Origin: JBBATK01 sp044228285 | GTDB taxonomy: Bacteria > Bacteroidota > Ignavibacteria > Kapaibacteriales > NICIL-2 | Direction of reading: 5' to 3' | Assembly (NCBI GenBank): GCA_044228285.1 | Contig: JBGAVD010000001.1 | Span: 868,001 to 932,000, forward strand | Length of the DNA: 64,000 bases | Shown: positions 27,044 through 35,091 of the stretch, piece by piece | Numbering within the stretch: the stretch's first letter is position 1 | How the letters are laid out: every line of letters begins with the position of its first letter | Position numbers and translations under genes: made by a program | Notes under the pieces: generated by a model | What the model saw: only the letters and a program-made list of their open reading frames with translations | Told to the model about the DNA's origin: nothing | The model's database searches: none

Positions 27044-28117
27044 TTAGCGATTCCGTCTGGAGAAAAAGATGCGTTCGTATCGCGTGTGAGAGCGTTGCTG
27101 ACCTTTGTGTTCCGAACGTTCTGTGTTTACCCAAAGTTTGAGGTCGGAGTGCACTGATAGTACGAGTGGTACAGACTCTTTCTTAGAGAATATGCACATG
27201 CCCCAACTGTTAATCACGGATCTGGTGTACACTCCGATGTCGGAACCAATGGTTGTTTGTCCGCCCTGTGCTGCTACTCCAAAGTCAATGGCATGACAAG
27301 GTTCGTTCTTGAACACAGTGTCGCGAACTGCGCAATTGAAAAGTTGATTTACCAGCGGATAAGGAACGCTATTCTCAGCCAGCGTATCGGTATGCTCCAT
27401 CATCCAACCGCGATGTTGGGAAGCTACATGACAACTTGTATCTAAGAATGAAAGCAGGAGAGGGGGTTGAAATGCACCGCCAGGACCCATGCTGGCATGT
27501 ATGGTGTCTAGCTGTTTAGCAAGGATTCTCTTCCCAGTTGAGTCAATGACAATGTAGGCTGTGCGACCGAACCATGCAGAGCTGGTACGGGTTGTGGCTT
27601 TCTCTTCGCCTGCTTGACGCTCTTTGGATTTCATTGAGCGCAGATCCTGCCGAAGGTACATGCGACCAAGTGGGTCAATCACATCGCATACCAATGAGAT
27701 CAGTTCTTCTCGTTCTTTGATCAACCAAGGTGCATCACTAAACTGAATGGTATCGATTGTGGTAACCCGATAGACTAAGGAGTCTCCCATTTGAAAGCGA
27801 TAGGCTAGACATCTCTCTGGTAGGTCTTGAGAACCATGTACTGCTGAGGAAGAAGACTCGACATTTGTCTTTGTACTCTTGGTACCCTTCAGCTGAGCAT
27901 TCCTTGCGCTCTTTGCACTCTTGCTTTGCGTGTTTGAGCCTACACTCATGCTTGGTTTCTCATTCGCAGTGTTTTCAGGCGCGGCTGCAGCATTGAGCTG
28001 AAGCATGAATGAGCCATGCAGCAAGAGGAGAGCGACACCAAAGAACTGAAGTCTGTGTTTGAGGCTCACAGGAATGACGACGTTCTGAAGAATATGAACT
28101 CGAGGCTTAGACCACAT
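27044..28117 (-). CDS. unknown exported protein overlapping the UDP-glucose dehydrogenase gene
   Basis: A 357-residue protein I cannot assign. After a basic start there is a hydrophobic stretch (about 23-43; FGVALLLLHGSFMLQL), then a Ser/Lys/Asn-rich linker (about 45-100) and a beta-rich domain (about 105-335; YRFQMGDSLVYRVTTIDTI, EEREELISLV-like strands, AWFGRTAYIVIDSTGK). The pattern resembles DUF-type proteins of the Bacteroidota envelope but no family name can be given. Its start overlaps the stop region of UDP-glucose dehydrogenase by 11 bases, so coupled translation is likely. Confidence 0.7.
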   Translation of the reverse strand: MWSKPRVHILQNVVIPVSLKHRLQFFGVALLLLHGSFMLQLNAAAAPENTANEKPSMSVGSNTQSKSAKSARNAQLKGTKSTKTNVESSSSAVHGSQDLPERCLAYRFQMGDSLVYRVTTIDTIQFSDAPWLIKEREELISLVCDVIDPLGRMYLRQDLRSMKSKERQAGEEKATTRTSSAWFGRTAYIVIDSTGKRILAKQLDTIHASMGPGGAFQPPLLLSFLDTSCHVASQHRGWMMEHTDTLAENSVPYPLVNQLFNCAVRDTVFKNEPCHAIDFGVAAQGGQTTIGSDIGVYTRSVINSWGMCIFSKKESVPLVLSVHSDLKLWVNTERSEHKGQQRSHTRYERIFFSRRNR

Positions 28118-29441
28118 CAGGACGCCCTACAGAATAGTATTCAAAGCCTTCTGCTGACAGCACCTCAGGGTCATAGATATTGCGTCCGTCGAATATGATT
28201 CTTGCATGCATAGACTGAGCAAGACGACCCCAGTCAGGCTTCATAAACTCTCGCCACTCCGTTGCAATAATAAGAATGTCCGCGCCTTCAGCACAGGAAT
28301 ACATATTGGCGGCATACTCAATGCTGTCGCCAAAGACCTTTTTGGTGTTCTTGATAGCTTCAGGATCATAAGCGTTAACCACTGCTCCAAGATCATGCAA
28401 AGCACGGATAAGTCGGAACGCAGGAGCTTCACGGACATCGTCGGTGTTTGGTTTAAAGGCTAATCCCCACAGTGCAACTTTCTTAGCCTGCAAGTTGTTT
28501 GAGAAGCGCTTCAGAATCCGTTTCATGAAGCGATCAATCTGGGCGATGTTTACTTCTTCAACTGCTTCCATGATCCGCATGGGAGTACCCGCTTCGCGCG
28601 TGGAATGGATAAGTGCCTTGACATCCTTAGGGAAGCAGCTTCCTCCGTAACCAATGCCAGCGTAGATGAAGCGCTTGCCGATGCGCGTATCTGAACCAAT
28701 TCCAAGTCGGACGTTCTCGATGTCCACGCCAACCTCTTCGCAATAGGCAGACATATCATTCATGAAGGAGATCTTCATAGCCAAGAAGGAATTAGCTGCA
28801 TACTTGGTGACTTCAGCGCTCTTTTCATCCATCACGAAAATTGGATTTCCGTTCGACACAAAAGGCTCGTACAAGTCTAGGAGGAGCGAGCGTACTTCGG
28901 GCTCAACGCAACCAATAACCACTCGGTCTGGTCGCATGGTGTCTTCCACTGCAAAGCCTTCGCGCAAAAACTCTGGGTTTGACGCCACTCTGATCGACTC
29001 GCGACTGCTGACTTGGCGAATGGTATCACGAACCTTGCTGGCTGTTCCCACAGGCACGGTGCTTCGCGTTACGATAACGCGTAAGTCGCTGATCTTCTCC
29101 TCTTCAATGATCTCAGCAATATGCCGGGATACCTCCAACACATAGTGAAGATCTGCTGAACCATCCTCATTCGGAGGGGTAGGTAAGCACAGAAACAACA
29201 TCGTACACTTCATCACTGCATCACGAAGTTCGCTGGTGATGATAAGGCGTTGCTCGCGCACATTGCGCTCAAGGAGGATTTCAAGTCCAGGCTCGTAAAT
29301 AGGAGACTTCGCCGCACGTATCGTGGCAACCTTTTCTTGGTCAACTTCAACGCAATACACGGTATTGCCAACCTCAGCAAAGCAGGTTCCCGAGACTAAG
29401 CCGACGTATCCTGTTCCAACAATTCCAATAGTATGAGGCAC
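28107..29441 (-). CDS. ugd: UDP-glucose 6-dehydrogenase
   Basis: Oxidises UDP-glucose to UDP-glucuronate with NAD, a precursor of acidic surface polysaccharides. The 444 residues show the N-terminal NAD site IGIVGTGYVGLVSGTCFAE, the STVPVGT segment, YAANSFLAMKISFMND and the catalytic cysteine C269 in GYGGSCFPKD, then the C-terminal UDP-binding domain (WGLAFKPNTDDVREAPA). Length is normal. The only sensible start is GTG. It could act on a related UDP-sugar, but the overall match is to Ugd. The overlapping downstream gene is an unknown exported protein. Confidence 0.95.
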   Translation of the reverse strand: MPHTIGIVGTGYVGLVSGTCFAEVGNTVYCVEVDQEKVATIRAAKSPIYEPGLEILLERNVREQRLIITSELRDAVMKCTMLFLCLPTPPNEDGSADLHYVLEVSRHIAEIIEEEKISDLRVIVTRSTVPVGTASKVRDTIRQVSSRESIRVASNPEFLREGFAVEDTMRPDRVVIGCVEPEVRSLLLDLYEPFVSNGNPIFVMDEKSAEVTKYAANSFLAMKISFMNDMSAYCEEVGVDIENVRLGIGSDTRIGKRFIYAGIGYGGSCFPKDVKALIHSTREAGTPMRIMEAVEEVNIAQIDRFMKRILKRFSNNLQAKKVALWGLAFKPNTDDVREAPAFRLIRALHDLGAVVNAYDPEAIKNTKKVFGDSIEYAANMYSCAEGADILIIATEWREFMKPDWGRLAQSMHARIIFDGRNIYDPEVLSAEGFEYYSVGRPDVV

Positions 29442-29580
29442 GGTGGTAGAGTAGTGGTTTGGTAATCAATTTTCTATGGCTAAAGCAGTCTCTAGTCGCC
29501 AGGATCCAGATATTCATCAATGGTAGCGTACAACCCATGTTGTTCGATGCTGACCCTAAGAACCTCTGTCTCGCTTGTAG

Positions 29581-29606
29581 GCCGTGGTGAGCGTAGCGAA
29601 CACGGC
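29581..29606. repeat. triloop hairpin with GTA loop in the spacer upstream of ugd
   Basis: GCCGT ... ACGGC arms enclose GTGAGC-GTA-GCGAAC, giving a short stem with tandem G-A mismatches and a GTA loop. It is one of several such hairpins in the spacers of this window. Confidence 0.55.
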
Positions 29607-29620
29607 ATAAGCAAAAACAT

Positions 29621-29779
29621 CTATTCCATCAGACGCATAATCACAATAACCAGTATCGTGAGTGCTGCAAGCATGAGAGCAAACTTTATGAGCTTTTTCA
29701 ACAGCATAAAGACAACCGTTACAACGAGAACGGCGATCACGATAATAGCTGTGGAAGAGAGTCCGCTAAATATCTCCAT
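29621..29779 (-). CDS. small two-helix membrane protein
   Basis: A 52-residue protein starting MEIFSGLSSTAIIVIAVLV. It has two hydrophobic helices (about 9-26 and 32-48) separated by KKLIK, a compact hairpin typical of very small integral membrane proteins. An upstream in-frame TTG or CTG would add non-hydrophobic residues and is less likely. No family is recognised. It lies between the TldE-like gene and ugd on the same strand, with no overlap. The regular hydrophobic layout makes a real gene likely. Confidence 0.55.
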   Translation of the reverse strand: MEIFSGLSSTAIIVIAVLVVTVVFMLLKKLIKFALMLAALTILVIVIMRLME

Positions 29780-29899
29780 AGGTATATAGTTTAGTTGAAT
29801 TGTGTAGAGTCTTAACCTCAACACTCTACGAATGCATCAAATCTGTAGCTTCCATCACAAACGATCTAGCGCCAAAGGCTGTACATCGTATTGACCATG

Positions 29900-31717
29900 C
29901 TATCGCTTCTCAAGAAGTGGCGACGCCAAGAGCGGCGGCTTTGGAAAATCTCCCTCAAGAGGTCGAATCTCAACGTCTTCAAACAGTAGATCGGGGACAG
30001 CAACTGTACATGAGAGATATTGAGCTCCGCCGGTTACATAGGGAGACGTAACAGCCGGTGCCAAGTAATTGTACACAAAGTTCTCAGAGCCTGCTCCTAC
30101 GATATCTTTAAACTGGCTAGGAGCCATACCCGCTGCCTGAGTGCCGCGGACTAGTTCTTCGCGACCATCGGGATATACACGGTAGACCTCGAGAAGGCTG
30201 ATCGTCGTTTCCGACAATGAGTAAGGGTAGTCACCTTGAGTCAAGGAATACAATGTTGTGTAGAGCAGATTCTGGTTTAGTGCTTTTCGAACGACATAGC
30301 CGAATGGCAGATCGCGATCCTTTACCATCTTCATCATCTTCTTCATAAGAGCTTTGTGATCGCTCTGCTTCGATTTCAATACACTCAGTTCGAGTACATC
30401 TATCATTGGCGCGCCGCCTCGCTGGCGTCCATTAGAAGCTTTTGATCGACGGGTTGGAATGCGCGAAGTCAGTAAGGCTCTCAAGTATCCTCGCTCAACA
30501 ATAGTCAACGATAAAGGACGAATGCCATCATCATCAATCGTATAGTTTCCAAAAACCGGTGTCTTGGCAATTGTTTTCTGCAAAGGATTTGAGAGTACGC
30601 TGAGGAATTCAGCCATAACCCGAGCGCCGACTTTATTCTGTAGAGACATATATCGCTCGCTTTCTTGCATACCGCGATCGGTCAGTTGTTGTCGCTGGGA
30701 GCACACATAAGGAGCAAAGCTCTGAGCAAAAACCTCCGCAGCAGCTTGATCTTCAAAGAGCACAGGACCGGAGTAGGCTTCAATTGCTGGTGCATCAAGT
30801 AATTCGTTCAGCTTTGAGGCAATGCCTTGAGCTGCTCGATAGAGTGAATCGAGCGAGGGTAAATCCTCGGGAGTTTTTCCATAGCAGCTGAAGGTTTCGG
30901 CCAATGGCATTCCGTCGCTTGCTTGTGACGTTGCGACCATTTCGATGCCGATTTGCGCGTCTGACTTCACATACTCACGTCCTTCCGAGTTGACATAAAT
31001 CACCAGCTGTGGAAGATACTCCAAACTCACGCTCGAGTTATGGATGCGCGGCATGGTCGAGAAAGCAGAGGATACACGCATGATGAGTTCCTCATAGCGC
31101 TTCCTGGGATAGTACGCAAAGCTCTGTGTATCGATCTCAATAACTGGTGCGAGGCTGCTGAAATCTGGCGTCGTATCAACTCGTGCTCGGTTCTTCACCG
31201 CCGATTCTTTTTTTGCATAGAGTTCGACCGCTTGCTTATAGCAGGCGTCGGTTGCTAACCACAGATCCCTGCGGAGCGAGCTATAATCATTCTCAACGCC
31301 GATACGTCGATTCTTGAAACTCTCTTCATCATCACTTGAGCCAAAGAAGCTCAAACCAACATCGAAGAAATTTGTGTTGTCAAAGCCTGGCTTGCCAACA
31401 CGCACGCCAACTGTTAATCGGGGAACCAGACTTGTGTTACGATCAAGCATACTGCCAAGACTTGCCTTGGCAGAATTGCTTTCTCGAAAACTCAAGGTGT
31501 ATTCGATATAGTAGGGCTTTTGCAGTGACTCCAGTTGCAACTCTCGAAAAGATCGCTGTATCTCGTCGCGCATTGCGCGTCGTAAGGCTTCTACATCCGT
31601 AGGCATCTGAGCATGCAATGTTTGGCTTGCACAGATAAGCGACAACTGGAGTATCGCAAGAACTGAGAACAGATTTCTATTGATGCGTTGATTCATTGTT
31701 GATCGAGAGCTCATCAT
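29900..31717 (-). CDS. exported TldE/PmbA-like protein lacking the metalloprotease motif
   Basis: A 605-residue paralogue of the upstream TldD-like gene with a signal-peptide-like N-terminus (hydrophobic about 17-35, ending TLHAQ). It has the same order of blocks (DEIQRSFRELQLE; LVIYVNSEGREYVKSDAQIG; SGPVLFEDQAAAEVFAQSFA; YTIDDDGIRPLSLTIVERG), but the place of the HExxxH motif reads AQSFAPY, so zinc binding is probably lost. In the TldD/TldE family one subunit keeps the active site and the other does not. Its ATG overlaps the upstream stop (ATGA), with a strong AAAGGAGGT five bases before. Both proteins appear to be exported, unlike cytoplasmic TldD/E. Confidence 0.85.
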   Translation of the reverse strand: MMSSRSTMNQRINRNLFSVLAILQLSLICASQTLHAQMPTDVEALRRAMRDEIQRSFRELQLESLQKPYYIEYTLSFRESNSAKASLGSMLDRNTSLVPRLTVGVRVGKPGFDNTNFFDVGLSFFGSSDDEESFKNRRIGVENDYSSLRRDLWLATDACYKQAVELYAKKESAVKNRARVDTTPDFSSLAPVIEIDTQSFAYYPRKRYEELIMRVSSAFSTMPRIHNSSVSLEYLPQLVIYVNSEGREYVKSDAQIGIEMVATSQASDGMPLAETFSCYGKTPEDLPSLDSLYRAAQGIASKLNELLDAPAIEAYSGPVLFEDQAAAEVFAQSFAPYVCSQRQQLTDRGMQESERYMSLQNKVGARVMAEFLSVLSNPLQKTIAKTPVFGNYTIDDDGIRPLSLTIVERGYLRALLTSRIPTRRSKASNGRQRGGAPMIDVLELSVLKSKQSDHKALMKKMMKMVKDRDLPFGYVVRKALNQNLLYTTLYSLTQGDYPYSLSETTISLLEVYRVYPDGREELVRGTQAAGMAPSQFKDIVGAGSENFVYNYLAPAVTSPYVTGGAQYLSCTVAVPDLLFEDVEIRPLEGDFPKPPLLASPLLEKR

Positions 31718-33405
31718 GGTTGACCTCCTTTCAATGGGGAGGGGAGAATCGGAGGCTTGGCTTGACTTTTCGCCTTCTTCTGTACTTCAATGGTAGAAAC
31801 AAGGAGGCTTGGGGAGGAAGCGCTCACGGGAACTCCGCCTGATTCAGCACCGCAGACGCCGTTGAAAATGCCAACATCATTGGCGGCCGACACAATGTTG
31901 TTGAACGTAGCTAGTGGTGTACCGATTAAGTCAACACCACGGACCAATTGTTTTGGCCGACCATCTGCAAAGATCTTATAAACCACCAGCGGCTGTACGT
32001 TGAAAGCGTTGGGAACGGTTCTTCCTGTAAAGGTGAAACCACCAGAGATGTCTTCGAACAGCAGACCATACTCTTTATTCTGACGTTTGCATTCCGTCTG
32101 CAAAGCGATCATAAGAGAATCATAGCTAACAGTCTTGTGGGCTTCAACAATCAGATTGGATTGTCGGGCGACAACTCTGTATCCCGCTTGGCGACGCCCG
32201 TGACCATTCGATGTGGAGAAGTTCTCGATAGGAGAGCGTGACATAAGGAACGACTTAAAGATTCCATTCTTCACACTCTCAACACGCTTTGCCGGTACAC
32301 CCTCGTCATCAAACTTGAAGTATCCCACCAGATCTGTGGTGCCACGCTGTTTGAGCGTCGGGTCGAAAATGACGTCGATGAAATCTGGTAGAATCTTCTT
32401 GTCTACAAAGGTCTTAAAGGTCTGCGAAGAGTTTGGGTCTTTCTGACGATGGCCTTCAACACGGTGACCAAAGATCTCGTGGAAGAATACGCCTGCGGAG
32501 CGTCCCGATAGAATAGCTGGTCCTGTATAGGTTTCAGCTAAAGGCGCGTCACGGAGTTGTCCGAGAAGACGAAGCATCTCATCGGCGTCACGCGTTAGTT
32601 GTTCTTCTGTTGGAAGTCGATCAGCGGTGAAGGCTGTATAGCTCCGATAGAGCGGAAGAGTCATACCGTCGTCAGCCTTTGTGTTTGCCAGAATAAAGAG
32701 TTTTACGATTGGTTCAGAACTGATAACCTCACTGCCTTCGCTATTGACGTAGTACTTTACATTCAGATCTGACTGGAAATAGACTCGTGCTTGGTAGACC
32801 TTCGGGTCGGCTTGGAAGCGTGCGCTAATGCGACGGATGATGCCGCCCCAAAGAACAGTATCAACCTCAAAAATGAGCGTGGTGTCGCGAAACTGCACAG
32901 CAGACTCGCGAGAGAAATCAGCCGAACTGTCTTCTTCTTTTACTTTAACAGCTTTGTTTGTAAGGGCTTTTCCATATCTCTCGACCGCATTTTTATACGC
33001 ACGATCGGTCGCGGTCCACAGACTTTGCCGAATCGCAATTTCATCGTCCATCAAAGGCATCTGTTTTGCACCTCTGCCACCGCCGCCAAAGTCGAAACTC
33101 TGACCACGAATGATGTGTGTGTTATCGAAAGCGTAGTCACCAACACGAACATCGATGTCGAGCAGGCGTTGTTTGGATCCATTTGTACTTTCAAGTTTTC
33201 CGAAACTCGCTGACATACTCCGTGATTGGCTTTCGGTAATGCAGTAGGAAAGGAAGTAGGGAGGACGTTCCTGCGTATGAAGTTCTGACATGGTACGGCG
33301 AACCTCGGCTTTCATCGCTCGAAGAAGAACAGGGTCATCTGACTGCGCGAACAAAATGCTTGGGCTGCTAAGAACGACTAAGAAAAGGAGCTGAAGTCGG
33401 GACAT
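31714..33405 (-). CDS. exported TldD-like metalloprotease
   Basis: A 563-residue protein of the TldD/PmbA (modulator of gyrase) superfamily. Signal peptide 1-20 (ending ILFAQ). The zinc-protease motif HEIFGHRVEGH is intact at about residue 308, in the right context (GPAILSGRSAGVFFHEIFGH). Later blocks match the family: FKFDDEGVPAKRVESVKNG, SNGHGRRQAGYR, NLIVEAHKT and GRPKQLVRGVDLIGTPLATF. In Escherichia coli TldD/E forms a cytoplasmic heterodimer that cleaves peptides; here the export signal points to an envelope protease (inference). It is translationally coupled to the TldE-like gene. Confidence 0.9.
   Translation of the reverse strand: MSRLQLLFLVVLSSPSILFAQSDDPVLLRAMKAEVRRTMSELHTQERPPYFLSYCITESQSRSMSASFGKLESTNGSKQRLLDIDVRVGDYAFDNTHIIRGQSFDFGGGGRGAKQMPLMDDEIAIRQSLWTATDRAYKNAVERYGKALTNKAVKVKEEDSSADFSRESAVQFRDTTLIFEVDTVLWGGIIRRISARFQADPKVYQARVYFQSDLNVKYYVNSEGSEVISSEPIVKLFILANTKADDGMTLPLYRSYTAFTADRLPTEEQLTRDADEMLRLLGQLRDAPLAETYTGPAILSGRSAGVFFHEIFGHRVEGHRQKDPNSSQTFKTFVDKKILPDFIDVIFDPTLKQRGTTDLVGYFKFDDEGVPAKRVESVKNGIFKSFLMSRSPIENFSTSNGHGRRQAGYRVVARQSNLIVEAHKTVSYDSLMIALQTECKRQNKEYGLLFEDISGGFTFTGRTVPNAFNVQPLVVYKIFADGRPKQLVRGVDLIGTPLATFNNIVSAANDVGIFNGVCGAESGGVPVSASSPSLLVSTIEVQKKAKSQAKPPILPSPLKGGQP
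31723..31731 (-). promoter_or_regulatory. strong ribosome binding site for the TldE-like gene
   Basis: On the minus strand AAAGGAGGT lies five bases before the ATG, inside the last codons of the TldD-like gene. It fixes the start and supports coupled translation of the pair. Confidence 0.85.
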
Positions 33406-33494
33406 ACGAGGATTTTCGGTGAATAAGAGTACAAATTAGTGACGAAGAGGCTATTGCCATCGTGTTTCAGCCACGTCATTTGTCAATTGAGGAT

Positions 33495-33525
33495 AAAAAA
33501 AACCCGTTGTCGATAAAACAACGGG
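33495..33525 (-). terminator. rho-independent terminator after the small T9SS protein gene
   Basis: On the minus strand CCCGTTGT and ACAACGGG form an 8-bp stem with a 7-base loop, followed by eight T. It lies 59 bases beyond the stop of the gene at 33584-34291. Confidence 0.92.
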
Positions 33526-33583
33526 CTTCCAAAATAAGTTACAGACTACCTGGGCAAATTCCAAAAACTCGATGTCTTAGCTC

Positions 33584-34291
33584 TTAGTGAGCAATAACAA
33601 AGCGAATTTGGGCGAAAGTTCCATCGGATGAGCGAACGATGGCCGCATAGCAGCCACTTGGTAGTGCCGAGCTATTGAAGGTCATGCTGTCGGCGTTGAA
33701 TTCCATGCTATGAACTTCCTGGCCTTGAACGTTAACTATACGTAGAGTGCGTACAGAAGCGCTTGGATTTGGAAGATTCAACTGCAAAACATCGTTTGCA
33801 GGCATTGGATTTGCAGAAAATGAGGCGCTGTTGTCGTTGTCTGCAACTGAAGCTTGCAGCGCTACAGTGAAGCGCAAGGTCACTTGGACGTTGTCGGACT
33901 CTTTATTATCGTTGAAAAACGTGAAGGGGAGAAGGGTCACACCTTCTGTTGAGTCAGCACGAAACTCACCAAGAAAAGTACTAGCATCTTCGGATCCGGA
34001 AGCGATGAAGCTTGTTCCGCCGTTCTTCGCTGAAACCAAAGTGCCTTCATCGTAGCAATTCTCTGCAAAACAGAACTTTGCGCGGTGACCACGAAGCATC
34101 TGCGATACGTCCATACGTACACGCGTAGGAACCATCGCAAGACTTGTATTGCGTACTCCCATATGAAAGTCAAGCCAGTTGCCATCAGGTTTAACATTGA
34201 ATTCCTGTTGGAATGAAGTCAAAACCAAGCTTTGCGCATTGGCCGAGCTACTAACTATCAAGGCACAAACAAGTAGTGCAAAGTATTTCAT
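33584..34291 (-). CDS. small secreted protein with T9SS-type C-terminal domain
   Basis: A 235-residue protein with a clear signal peptide (1-19, ending ANAQS). The middle (about 20-150) is a beta-rich domain of unknown family (DFHMGVRNTSLAMVPTRVRM). The last 75 residues have the sorting-domain pattern: SFSANPMPANDVLQLNL, LRIVNVQGQEVHSMEF and LPSGCYAAIV, with a final strand. AGGAG lies 5 bases before the ATG and a strong terminator follows. It is monocistronic and divergent from the TlpA-like gene. No function is known beyond the surface. Confidence 0.82.
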   Translation of the reverse strand: MKYFALLVCALIVSSSANAQSLVLTSFQQEFNVKPDGNWLDFHMGVRNTSLAMVPTRVRMDVSQMLRGHRAKFCFAENCYDEGTLVSAKNGGTSFIASGSEDASTFLGEFRADSTEGVTLLPFTFFNDNKESDNVQVTLRFTVALQASVADNDNSASFSANPMPANDVLQLNLPNPSASVRTLRIVNVQGQEVHSMEFNADSMTFNSSALPSGCYAAIVRSSDGTFAQIRFVIAH

Positions 34292-34410
34292 GAGTACTCC
34301 TAAACGTTTTTGTAAGTTACTGTGTCAGATTGGCGAGGGCGCAAAGTACGAACTCGCTGATTAACCAAAAAACACAAGAACAACATTAACGTTTCAATAT
34401 TATACCCATT

Positions 34411-34944
34411 ATGAAGACACTTTTCTCCCAAAAAACCGTAGTGGCTCTGCTCTTCTGTCTACTCACAGCGGGCACCAATATGCTAGTGCACGCCCAAACC
34501 ACCTCGATTCCAGTGGTTAAGCTCAAAACTCCAGATGGAAAGACTGTCAGTACAGCTAGCTTCAGCAACGACGGCAAGCCAATCATTATAAACTTCTGGG
34601 CTACCTGGTGCAGCCCTTGCAAACAAGAACTTAACGCCATGGCAAATCTGTATGAAGAGTGGCAGCAGGAGACCGGCGTAAAAGTGATTGCGATTTCGAT
34701 CGACGACGCGCGGAATAGTCCTAAAGTGGCTCCCTTCGTCAAAGGTCGCGAGTGGCCTTTTGAAGTCTACATCGATGAGAACTCAGATTTCAAGCGTGCA
34801 ATGAATGTCAACGAAATCCCACACACCTTTTTGATCAATGGCAAAGGGGAAGTGGTACTGCAACACAAGTCATACGCGCCGGGTGATGAGACCAAGCTCT
34901 TTGAGGAAGTGAAGAAGCTTGTTGAGGAAGCGAAGAAGCAATAG
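34411..34944 (+). CDS. TlpA/ResA-like exported thioredoxin
   Basis: A 177-residue thiol-disulfide oxidoreductase of the TlpA/ResA type. Signal peptide or membrane anchor 8-29 (ending VHAQT), then a thioredoxin fold with the active-site motif WCSPC (C67 and C70) and the cis-proline region EIPHTFLINGKG. Such proteins reduce disulfides outside the cytoplasm, for example in cytochrome c maturation; no cytochrome genes are nearby, so the partner is open. The C-terminus is a Lys/Glu-rich helix. A terminator follows at 34996. Confidence 0.92.
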   Translation: MKTLFSQKTVVALLFCLLTAGTNMLVHAQTTSIPVVKLKTPDGKTVSTASFSNDGKPIIINFWATWCSPCKQELNAMANLYEEWQQETGVKVIAISIDDARNSPKVAPFVKGREWPFEVYIDENSDFKRAMNVNEIPHTFLINGKGEVVLQHKSYAPGDETKLFEEVKKLVEEAKKQ

Positions 34945-34995
34945 GGCGAGATAGCTTGCCATCCTCGCGCTGGTTTCATGCATCGACGAAAATTC

Positions 34996-35023
34996 TAGCT
35001 AGGCAATGCCTGGCTATTTTTTT
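34996..35023 (+). terminator. rho-independent terminator after the TlpA-like gene
   Basis: TAGCTAGGC and GCCTGGCTA form a 9-bp stem (one T-G wobble) with an AAT loop, followed by seven T. Confidence 0.88.
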
Positions 35024-35091
35024 GGCTCAAATCAGACTGCTTAATCCTCGATCGTCGTATTTTGGCCGCACACTCATCAATCGATCTTCCT

